From assembly GCF_002127325.2 (NCBI RefSeq), contig NC_035433.2, forward strand, positions 10,578,305 through 10,642,304: a stretch of DNA of 64,000 bases. The letters run 5' to 3'. Of this stretch, positions 55,179 to 64,000 are shown piece by piece. The stretch is from Helianthus annuus (Eukaryota; Streptophyta; Magnoliopsida; Asterales; Asteraceae). Position 1 is the stretch's first letter; each line of letters begins with the position of its first letter. The notes under the pieces were generated by a model, which had not been told where the DNA came from, made no database searches, and worked only from the letters and a program-made list of their open reading frames with translations. The position numbers and the translations under genes are program-made.

Positions 55179-56348
55179 TTCGCGATGGGCAAGTATGCTG
55201 CGTTAGGTATTGATACAAGCTATGGAGCAACATTAAATGACTTCTATTCATTTCAACAACACACACTAACACTTGCTAACAACACCGATGTAAGTTATGA
55301 AGTAAATTTATGATATTTTGTTCAATCTGAACAGGCTAAAAGCTCATTAGCTGCTGTTGCACTTGCACCAACTGTCAAGACAACTCTATTAGGGTTGAAT
55401 TTTGCTTTGCATCCCCTCATTTGCTCCATGAAACCTGCCATTGCCAAAAACAATCAAGTATTAACATATTCTTCAAGCATATCAAAGCTTACTTAATTTT
55501 CTACTAATATTATTATGTGTTTCATGATAAGTGTTTTCATCATAAGCCTTTTGCTCAAAATTGCTAAAATCAATTACTCCGAAATTGAACCGAACAAATT
55601 AGTACACCGGCAATTTATAACATTAAATTATGATTCAAGGGTTAAGAGGACAAATCTGATACCCAAGCCAAGCTCTGACACACTTGGACTTACATGCTAG
55701 TTGAAAATACTTCTTCGGGTCAACTGGTTCCTCGTCCGGCCTATTATAAAAAGTATTAATCTACACAAGGTGGAATAGAAGCTTAGAATTTTGTAACATT
55801 TGCTTGAAAATTTTCAAGAAATTGTTATAATAAACAATGATATCCCAAATGGAAATTTGTTTAAATATTTTGGATTACCTAATCAATCTTGGAAGAAAAA
55901 GATGGCGTCCCTTCAAAACTTACTGACAATCTGCAAAAAGCTACAAATCTGGAAGAAACTCAAAGTATTCAAGCGGAACACCTACCTAAGCCATTACACG
56001 TTCTTCTTCGTGTTTAACTTTTTTACTGTGTTCGTTAGCTTTATAATGCACCTCACAATTGCCACAAATTCGCTTTAACATTTACTCCGACCAGTTGTGG
56101 TTCTAGAAAGGTGCTGATCCAACCTTATCTAATTACCAACAACCTTGTGAGATGACGATTCGATCTATGTCCTTGTGTATCACATTGAGATGTGTCATAA
56201 TAACATTTCTAATGTGTATCTCAGTGGTGCTTAAGTATACGTTGATACTCTTGCTACTTGCCTAACCTTAATCACACGGGTACATGACTATCATGAACAT
56301 AGTCATGTCATTTGTTTTTCAGGAATGAGTATTACACATGACTGTAGA
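55179..56348. other. Probable Helitron body / AT-rich DNA with short open frames
   Basis: Contains an open stretch starting near 55185 (MGKYAALGIDTSYGATLNDF..), a 61-codon frame (55515-55700) and a 92-codon frame (55800-56078, K/F-rich). None is recognised. Captured gene fragments are common in Helitrons, but nothing here proves that. Confidence 0.25.
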
Positions 56349-56359
56349 CTATTTAATAG
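56349..56359 (+). repeat. 11 bp flanking direct repeat CTATTTAATAG (left)
   Basis: Repeated at 57070-57080 on the other side of the foldback. Confidence 0.75.
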
Positions 56360-57069
56360 GGGTAAAGTTCTTGTACAAATAATCTTAACATACTAAACAT
56401 ACAAATTGAAGGAAAACTCAAAAAGACAAGGTGGCATTTTTGTAATTATCAATAACTATCAAAGTTACTCTACAAATATACCTAAAAAAACCTAACCACT
56501 CCCGCCACCCCCAAAAAAAACCTAAACCCCCCATCCCCCAAAAACCTAAAAAAAACCTACCCCCCCCCACCCCCCAAAAACCTAAAAAAACCTACCCCCC
56601 CCCCCCAACCCCCCAAAAACCTAAAAAAAAACCTAACCCCCCCCCCCCAAAAAAAAAAACCTAAAAAAACCAAACCCCCCCCCCTCCCACCCCCACCCCC
56701 AAAAACCTAAAAAAAGCCTAACCCCCCCCCCCCCCCCCCACCCAAGCTAAAATGCTAAAAACTAAACCCCCAAAAAAACCTAAAAAAATAAAAAAAAAAC
56801 ACACAAATTATTTTATTTTATTTTTTTAACATTTTTTATTAAAAAATCGCTACTTTTAGTAGCAGCCAAAAAAAAAAATTTTTTTTTTGCTAACGAAATG
56901 TAGCGATTTTTTAATAAAAAATGTTAAAAAAAAATTTGTGTTTTTTTAGGTATTTTTGGTTGTAACTTTGATAGTTGGTGGTAATTACAAAAATGTCACC
57001 TTGTCTTTTTGGGCTTTCCTTCAATTTGTATGTTTAGTATGTTAAGATTATTTGTATTTGATCTTTTGC
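56360..57069. mobile_element. Foldback element with C-tract core, 710 bp
   Basis: Arms of about 110-130 bp: left TACAAATAATCTTAACATAC.., right the complement, both including AAAGACAAGGTG and TTTTTGTAATTA. Flanked by an 11 bp direct repeat, compatible with a Mutator-like MITE. The inner part holds a C-rich tract (56505-56760) and a second palindrome around 56835-56935 (AACATTTTTTATTAAAAAAT..CGCTAC and complement). Confidence 0.8.
56505..56765. repeat. C-tract / CCTAAAAAA low-complexity array
   Basis: About ten alternations of C-runs (up to roughly 18) with AAAAACCTAAAAAAA. The minus strand has repeated G-runs that could form G-quadruplexes, the plus strand i-motifs. Probably very unstable in length. 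Confidence 0.9.
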
Positions 57070-57080
57070 CTATTTAATAG
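57070..57080 (+). repeat. 11 bp flanking direct repeat CTATTTAATAG (right)
   Basis: Second copy bordering the foldback element. Confidence 0.75.
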
Positions 57081-57609
57081 ATAAGACAGTTTTGTACCTG
57101 ATTTGTTTTCTAATAATACATCATCATCTCTTTCAAATTATCCAAAAGTATCTTCAACTGTTAAAGAAGCACAGACTATGGTTAAACATCATGGTCGTAT
57201 TCTACAATTTACTCAAAATCATTTTTTTTTCAGAGTATAACATAACTATTTGTATAAAAAGAACATAGCTGTGTTCGGTAACTTTGTTAAAAATTACATT
57301 TTATTCAGAAAGTGCCATGATTATGTGCCTGGTAATGTTTTTAAGACAAAAGACAATTATAATTGTGTTGCGATGTTGCCTTTATCAATAGTTCCTAACA
57401 CAGAACCAAAACACATTTCCTAGGCATTTAAGCTGAAAGAAACCAGAGTGGCTCACGCCGTTGCAAACAAAGCAATAGGGTTGGAACTTACCACACTGTC
57501 TGTACCTCGGTGTTCGCCAATCTACACCAAAACCGGACATGCACGACATATCTGACTCGCCAGAGTTCTGCTGGAACCCTAGGCACTACCGGTAACATCG
57601 CCACCAGCC
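57081..57609. other. Unassigned flank of the copia element
   Basis: AT-rich to 57410, then less AT-rich DNA (57420-57609) of gene-like composition. No convincing frame; the minus-strand frame at 57488-57730 runs into the LTR and looks incidental. Confidence 0.3.
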
Positions 57610-57906
57610 TGTAGTAATCAGAGTTTCTATTTGTGTAATTGGTCATCTTATTCACTGAGAAACATTGGCTTAAATAGCCGAAATAACAACGGTAACAAAC
57701 AAACTCCGGAGACAAATCCGGTGACTCCAATACACGTTCAAAGAAAAACCTAACAGACTCTTAACCACGTGACCTTAAGACTTGGTCCAGGAGAGGACTT
57801 GTCAAACAGGCCCAAACACGAACAGACTACTAAACGAATAGGCCCAAATAAAACAGACTCCTAAACAAATTGGGCTAAAACAAACTAAACAAAAACTTCT
57901 AATAAA
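57610..57906 (-). repeat. Copia 3' LTR
   Basis: 297 bp, identical to the 5' LTR. It follows a purine tract GGGGAGGA (57907-57914 on the minus strand). Contains TTAAATAGCC and CCGGAG-type short motifs; no promoter assigned. Confidence 0.95.
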
Positions 57907-57941
57907 TCCTCCCCTAAACAAGACATCAGCAACTGTCTTGT

Positions 57942-60900
57942 TTAAACTTCATGAATCCCAATTAACTCCCTGATTGCAGTAAATGTTTCCACCTTCACAG
58001 GTTTTGTCATCACATCTGCCAAATTTTCTTCTGATATACAATACTCCAGCTTGATCACTTCTTGGTTCACCAAGTCTCTAATGTAATGATACCGAACATC
58101 TATGTGCTTTGATCACCTATGCATGACAGGATTTTCTGACAACTTTATAGAAGAGTTGTTATCACATAACACTGTTAAAGCACCGCTACACTTTTCACCC
58201 ATTTCTTCCAGCAATCCCTTTAGCCAAACACAATGACAAGCACAGGTGGTGGCTGCCACGTACTCTGCTTCAGTTGAAGATAGCGTCACGATCTCTTGCT
58301 TTCTCGAACTCCAACATATTGCTCCACCGCTGAACAAGCACATATAACCTGAGGTGCATCTTCGATCATCAGTGTCACGAGCATAGTCACTATCCGTATA
58401 CACCCTTAGCTTTTCACCTGGATATCTCGAATAGGTTAAGCCGTACTTGTATGTTCCTCTTACATATCTCAAAATCCTTTTTGCAACCTCCATATGATCT
58501 TATTTCGGTCTGGACATGAAACGAGAAATCAAGCCCACCACATACATGAGATCAGGACGAGTGACAGTCAAGTACATAAGACTTCCCACCAGCCGTTTGT
58601 ACATAGTGCTGTCATAGTCCTCCCCTAATCCTTCCTTGTTTAGCAAAGTACCAGGGACAATAGGGACCTGCACATCATTACTGTTCTACATCTGGAAGCG
58701 TTCAAGTACTTCTCTAGCATATTTTGCCTGGCACAATGTAATACCTCTTCTATTTTGTTGAACCTCCACACCTAGGAAATACTTCATCAGCCCTAAATCA
58801 GTCATTTCAAACTCATTTTGCATTGACCTTTTGAAAGCTTCACACATCATCTGATCATTTCCTGCATAGATTAGATCATCTACATACAAGCTTACTACAA
58901 TGATTTTGTTCCATACCCTTTTTATGAATAGAGTATGATCAAAATCACTCTTCTTGAAACCTTCTCGTTTAAAGTAGCTTTCAATCCTATGGTACCAAGC
59001 CCTCGGGGCTTGCTTCAACCCATATAAGGCTCTCTTCAGTTTATATACCTTCTCCTCGGCTCCCTTTTTCACAAAACCTTGAGGTTGTTCCACATACACC
59101 GTTTCTTTGAGTTCTCCATTCAAGAAGGCACTCTTGACATCAAGTTGATATACTTTCCATCCTCTTTGAGCTGCAACTGCCAACAGTGTACGAATGGTAT
59201 CCCACCTTGCCACCGGTGCGAACACCTCATGATAATCAACCCCCTTTGTTTGAGCATAGCCTTTAACAACCAACCTTGCTTTATGCTTATTCACTACCCC
59301 CTGTTCGTTAAGCTTTGTCTTGTAAAGCCACTTGACCCCCAACGGTTTTACATTGTCAGGTGGACATACTAACTCCCAGGTGGAATTCTTCTCGATTGCA
59401 GCAATTTCGACCTCCATAGCCTTGTTCCACTTTTCTTCCTTACTTGCTTCTTCATATGATGTTGGGTCATCAAGAGAACTAAACATCACAAAACCCACAC
59501 CATCTTCATAATCCTCCTCTTCAACTACTCGACCTGTATGATAATCTTGAAGCCATGTCGGTGGCCTCCTGTTTCGAGTGGATGTTTCTGCTTGAGGTGT
59601 TTGATTAATCACCTCAGTAGCCGCTTCTGGGTGTGAAGTATCATGATTCACTGGTTCAGCTTGCTCACCAGTACCAGTTGCTGAAATACTAACAGAGGAA
59701 TCAGTGTTACCCGATACATTTTCAGATGAATTTGTACCTTGATTCGCTGAAGTGGGGGAGTTCTGATTTGTCACCAGCATGTCATCTTCTTTGTCATCAA
59801 TTACAACTCTAGGTGGTTCTGCTTCTGGAACCACTAACTTGTCATCCATATTGTACTCCTTACCCCAATCCCAAGATCCTTCCTCATCAAAGAGAACATC
59901 TCGGCTAATAACAATCTTCTTGCTAATCGGATCAAAGAGTCTATAAGCCTTTGACTCTTGACTTATACCAAGGAAGACACATTTATGACTTCTTTTGTCT
60001 AATTTTCTCCTTAGTTGTGTAGGGATGTGAACAAATCCAACACAACCAAAAATTTTGAAGTGTTCCACACTTGGTTTTTCTCCTGTCCATGACCCTTCTG
60101 GAACATCACCATCCAAAATCCTGCTGATACACCTGTTCAAGACATGACACGCCCACCTAGCTGCTTCTGGCCAGAACACTTTTGGCATGGATTTTTCAGC
60201 CAAAAAACAACGAACCATGTTCAAAAGTGTTCGATTTCTGTGCTCAGCCACTCCGTTTTGTTGAGGAGTGTAGGCTGTAGTGAGCTGCCTTTTTATACCT
60301 TCCTCTTCACAAAATTCTTTGAACAGTTTGGAATTAAACTCCCCACCCCTATCACTTCTTAAACATTTGAGTTTTAAACCAGTTTCTTTTTCTACACGAC
60401 TTTTAAAGTTTTTGAACAACACAAATGTTTCATCTTTGTGAGATAAAAAATACACCCAGGTTTTTCGTGTGAAATCATCAATAAACACAAGGATGTACCT
60501 CTTTCCGCTTTGTGATGTTGGAGTGATAGGGCCACACAAATCTGTGTGAACTAGCTGGAGTTTCTCAGTAGCTCGCCACATGCTCCTTTTAGGAATAGCT
60601 TCCCTCTGTTGCTTCCCAATAGCACATATCTCACCAATTCCTGTCTTCTCTGCTTTTGTTGGTAAACCCGTCACCATTCCCCTGAATTGCATAGTTCTGA
60701 TAGCCTTGTGATTGAGGTGGCCAAACCTCCTGTGCCATATTTGTTCCTGGGGCTCTTCACTGACTTGCATGCAATTATTTGAAGTGGGATTAATCAACCC
60801 ATGTACGGGAAACATTCTGTTTTTCGTCATGGTTGAGGTAAATATGAGACCTCTTTGAGCATGATAGCCCTTGCACATGCCCCCTTCAATAATAAACTTC

Positions 60901-62081
60901 ACTCCTTTTTCTTGTAATTGTCCAATGCTAATCAGATTAGCAGTTAACTGAGGGACAAAATAAACATCAGTAATAACCTGCACAACGCCTCCAAAGGACA
61001 CTCGTATGTTACCCTTGCCCTTCACCTCCAATCTCAGGTCATTCCCTAATTTCACGATCTACTTGTAGCTCTCATCCAAAAAAGTGAACCATTCTTTTGA
61101 TCCCGTCATGTGATTTGAACATGCAGAGTCAAGAAACCACACCCCTTTCTGCACCGACCCATTTATACCAGCAGAAGTCATTAGAAGTAAAGTTTCTTGT
61201 TCACACCTTTCAATATCCACATATGCCATCAGCAACAATTCTTCATTCTCTTCATACCCAGTGTAATTTATTGTTGTATCACCGTTAGGGCACTCATATT
61301 GAAAGTGACCTAATTTGTGACACTTGTAACATTCCACCTGAGACTTATCAAATTGAGTTCTTCCACGACCCCTGCCTCTGCCTCGATTGATCGAACCTCT
61401 GCCTCGTCCTCGACCTCTACCAATACTCTGATCACTTTCAATCTTTAAGGCTTGTTCATCACTTTGTCTTCGCCTAATCTTTTGTTCATGAACCAAAAGT
61501 GAGCTCTGCAACTCATCCACTAAAAGAGTATCCAGGTCTTTCGACTCTTCAATTGTGCACACCACAAAGTTGAAATTCTCTGTCATAGTTCGTAAGATCT
61601 TCTCCATGATCTTAGTATCTGGCATATCTTCTCCTGCATTTCTCATATCGTTGGCAGTTAACATGACCCGACCAAAGTATTCATTGACCGTTTCTCCAGT
61701 CTTCATCTCCAGCAGTTCAAATTCACGTCGCAAACGCTGCAATTGAGCTCGTTTCACCCTGGCGTTCCCTTGATACTTGATCTTCATGGCATCCCACAAC
61801 TGTTTGGCTGTCTCCTTTTTGGTAATGGTCTTCAGGATCTGCTTATCAATGGAGCAGAACAAGAAATTTCGGGCTTTGAGATCGATTAGCTTCAGTTCAT
61901 CCAATTTCTTCTATTCGACATCACTGACTTGCGCCCCTTCTCTAGGTTTCACATAACCAGGCTCGACCGCACCCCAAAATTCCTTCGATCGCAGCAGATT
62001 CTCCATTACCATACTCCAGTAATCGTAATCCCCATCAAATTTTGGGATTATTAAACCCTGGGAGCTTCCTTCGCCTGCCAT
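57942..62081 (-). pseudogene. Copia Gag-Pol polyprotein, one frame with five stops
   Basis: One frame of 1380 codons from MAGEGSSQGL (62081) to TAA (57942-57944), no frameshift. Gag: PKFDGDYDYWS, CCHC knuckle CYKCHKLGHFQYEC. Protease: WFLDSACSNHMTG (DSA where DSG is usual). Integrase: HRRFGHLNH, DLCGPI, SDRGGEF, TPQQNGVAE. RT: QLDVKSAFLNG, LYVDDLIYA catalytic motif. RNase H: TDSDYARDTDDRRCTSGY, STEAEYVA. Stops: TAG 61911-61913, TAG 61059-61061, TAG 58686-58688, TAA 58500-58502, TGA 58113-58115. Each can be explained as C to T in CAG, CAA or CGA. Typical length for plant copia. Confidence 0.93.
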
Positions 62082-62137
62082 CGAGCTTTCTCTCACACTC
62101 ACAACACTCACAATACTCAGGATCAAATAACTAATAA

Positions 62138-62149
62138 GCTCTGATACCA
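62138..62149 (-). promoter_or_regulatory. Copia primer-binding site
   Basis: TGGTATCAGAGC on the minus strand, just inside the 5' LTR; initiator tRNA-Met. Confidence 0.9.
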
Positions 62150-62151
62150 CT

Positions 62152-62448
62152 TGTAGTAATCAGAGTTTCTATTTGTGTAATTGGTCATCTTATTCACTGA
62201 GAAACATTGGCTTAAATAGCCGAAATAACAACGGTAACAAACAAACTCCGGAGACAAATCCGGTGACTCCAATACACGTTCAAAGAAAAACCTAACAGAC
62301 TCTTAACCACGTGACCTTAAGACTTGGTCCAGGAGAGGACTTGTCAAACAGGCCCAAACACGAACAGACTACTAAACGAATAGGCCCAAATAAAACAGAC
62401 TCCTAAACAAATTGGGCTAAAACAAACTAAACAAAAACTTCTAATAAA
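62152..62448 (-). repeat. Copia 5' LTR
   Basis: 297 bp, identical to the 3' LTR over its full length by direct reading. Confidence 0.95.
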
Positions 62449-62931
62449 CCATCACAATATGCTTTGGTTTGAGTCCATCAACATTAACATCTAGTATTAA
62501 CCACACCTGTCGTTGGCCGGAAGAAGGGGGCGGAAGACAAAGACGGTCACCCAAACAGGGTGGCCGGCCGGAACCCTAGATAAAGACAATCACCGTAACA
62601 GGGTCACTGAAACATCTGGTATTAACCACACCCGTCTGTGGCTTCTATTCTCTCTCTCTCTCTCTCAACTGCTTTTCTTATCCTATCCATTGAACCAAAA
62701 AGAAATAATGGTGTGGCAGCAGCGTAAAATAAGATCCAAAAATTAGGCAATTATTGTACTGTTCCTAAGAATCGACGGTAAATGTTATATAGAGTAATTT
62801 GATCAAAACATTAACCAGGCGTATCAAATGTATTGAAATTATTATCTACTTCAGCTGATGTTAGAATATTTATTATATATTATGGTAGATGCTAAATGCA
62901 ATATAATTTATTTTATACTATGTCAATATGT
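62449..62931. other. Spacer with a direct repeat and CT microsatellite
   Basis: Two copies of ACATCT[A/G]GTATTAACCACACC lie about 130 bp apart (near 62488 and 62611). A CT microsatellite follows at about 62647-62667, then AT-rich DNA. No gene recognised. Confidence 0.5.
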
Positions 62932-64000
62932 TACAACAACAACAACAACCATACCCAATAAATCCCACAGATAGCAAAGCTACTTATAGGGTCTGGGGAG
63001 GGTAGGATGTAGACAAACCTTGCCTTTATCCATACGGATAGAGAGGCTACTTCCAGAGAGACACTCGGCTCGAAAACGAACAGCATACCAACACTCCAAG
63101 TCAAAGAATATAGAAAATAAGAAGTCAAACATACCAAGAAAGTGATCAAATTGACATAATATTATGTAAATCATGTATAATAGCATACAACATCATTTGG
63201 GCATAAACACAAGAGACAATCAGCGGAAAGGTCCCTTAAAGATAAGAGGAACCTACGACCCTAAAATACACCCAAGGCCTTACTGCAATATTCTCTAAAA
63301 GTCCTTAACCCTAATCCTATGCCTCCACGAAGTCCGATCTTGGACCATGTCCTCAGAAAGAGGCAACTCTAATAAATCATGTCTAATCTGCTCATCCCAT
63401 GTCAGTTTGGGTCTGCCTCTTCCTCTCCTCCCTTCCACCGTAAGGGTTTCCACTACTCTAACCGGTGTCGTCGTTTCCCTCCGCTTCACATGCCCAAACC
63501 ATCTCAATCTCCCCTCCCTAATCTTCTCCGATATACTAGCCACTCCTAATCTTTCCCTAAAAAGCTCGTTTCTTATCCGATCTAACCTCGTGTGTCCACA
63601 CATCCACCTCAGCATCCTCATATCTGCTACCCCCATCTTGCGCGCTTGTGTCTTCTTAATAGCCCAACAGTCTATTCCATATAGCATAGCGGACCTAACT
63701 GCTACCCTGTAAAATTTCCCCTTTAGTTTAGTTGGGAACCTCCTACCGCACAATACCCCACTGGCTGCCCTCCATCTACACCAGCCGGCCTGTATGCGAT
63801 AGGTTACATCACTATCTATGTCACCATCTCTTTGTACAATCGACCCCAGATACTTAAATCTAGTTACCTGCGGGACCAGTTGGTCCTCGATGGTGATTTG
63901 GGTGTCATCGTCATCAGCTACACCACTGAAATCACAGTGTAGATACTCAGTCTTAGATTGACTAATCCTTAGGCCCTTGCCCTCTAAAGCTACTCGCCAC
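62932..64000 (-). mobile_element. RTE-type LINE, 3' part (runs off the window)
   Basis: Minus-strand non-LTR retrotransposon. The 3' end is a short GTT repeat tail (plus-strand CAA repeat, 62932-62949), typical of plant RTE elements, preceded by a 3' UTR (to 63294) with the GGGTCTGGGGAGGGTAGGATGT motif shared by RTE and Au-type SINE tails. The 5' part lies beyond 64000. Confidence 0.85.
63295..64000 (-). CDS. RTE LINE reverse transcriptase, C-terminal part
   Basis: Frame open from the window edge to a stop at 63295. It shows WRVALEGKGLRIS.SKTEYLHCDFS, RFKYLGSIVQRDGDI, YRIQAGWCRWRAASGVLC, KLKGKFYRVAVRSAMLYG, MRMLRWMCGHTRLDRIRN, GRLRWFGHVKRR and GRGRPKLTW, the conserved thumb and C-terminal region of plant RTE-clade reverse transcriptases. 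The catalytic FADD region would lie just outside the window. No internal stop in the visible 235 codons, so this copy may be fairly young. Confidence 0.85.
   Translation of the reverse strand, partial: WRVALEGKGLRISQSKTEYLHCDFSGVADDDDTQITIEDQLVPQVTRFKYLGSIVQRDGDIDSDVTYRIQAGWCRWRAASGVLCGRRFPTKLKGKFYRVAVRSAMLYGIDCWAIKKTQARKMGVADMRMLRWMCGHTRLDRIRNELFRERLGVASISEKIREGRLRWFGHVKRRETTTPVRVVETLTVEGRRGRGRPKLTWDEQIRHDLLELPLSEDMVQDRTSWRHRIRVKDF

Larger units (their letters stand above)
57610..62448 (-). mobile_element. Ty1/copia element, minus strand, complete structure
   Basis: 4839 bp with 297 bp LTRs (57610-57906 and 62152-62448) that are identical base for base, a primer site, a purine tract and one gag-pol frame in copia order PR-INT-RT-RH. 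LTRs end ..ATTACTACA but start TTTATTAG rather than TG, and the flanks (left ..CCAGCC, right CCATC..) show no clean 5 bp duplication. Confidence 0.95.

Noticed and set aside
57488..57730. 80-codon minus-strand frame next to the copia LTR
   Set aside because: It starts in the LTR and reads into flank with no recognisable product.
57942..62081. Stop-codon suppression or alternative code in the copia frame
   Set aside because: Three different stop codons are involved and plant nuclear genes use the standard code; mutation is simpler.

Overview
This is plant nuclear DNA from a eudicot. The repeat families and the extra upstream protein remind me of Asteraceae, but that is recognition, not proof. 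Almost everything identifiable is mobile DNA. I find no intact host gene, no rRNA or tRNA gene, and nothing prokaryotic.

Bases 1-49683 are one nested array of Ty3/gypsy LTR retrotransposons. The backbone is a large chromovirus-like family (Family 1; 3.48 kb LTR TGTAACACC..GGTGTGACA; initiator-tRNA-Met primer site). It is present as four internal regions in tandem: LTR-A (cut by the window edge) - copy 1 - 229 bp LTR remnant - copy 2 - direct fusion - copy 3 - LTR-B - copy 4 - LTR-C, where LTR-C carries a 2.19 kb internal tandem duplication. Copies 1-3 lack most of gag and protease. Copies 1 and 2 also carry a mutated reverse transcriptase active site. Only copy 4 keeps gag-PR-RT-RH-INT, with one stop. 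Family 1 has an extra Pro/Gln-rich reading frame (ORF0) upstream of gag. Two younger Family 2 elements, one plus-strand (2976-11319) and one minus-strand (21356-30939), sit inside copies 1 and 3 with clean 5 bp target duplications (CATAC, AAGGG).

Bases 49684-57609 are AT-rich intergenic DNA holding small DNA transposons and repeats: a palindrome cluster, an 82 bp x 4 minisatellite, degenerate repeats ending in a Helitron-like 3' terminus, a 533 bp long-inverted-repeat element with a 9 bp target duplication, a second Helitron-type end, and a 710 bp foldback with an 11 bp direct repeat and an extreme C-tract core. Bases 57610-62448 are a minus-strand Ty1/copia element with identical 297 bp LTRs but five in-frame stops. 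Bases 62932-64000 are the 3' part of a minus-strand RTE-type LINE.

The most interesting signal is structural. Family 2 LTRs and the Family 1 ORF0-gag spacer each contain tandem arrays of short hairpins whose stems co-vary while loop bases stay fixed. In every case the array lies between a good splice donor and a good splice acceptor. The two Family 2 subfamilies have unrelated hairpin sequences at the same place between the same splice signals. I infer an intron-borne RNA structure array that would be present only in unspliced genomic RNA.
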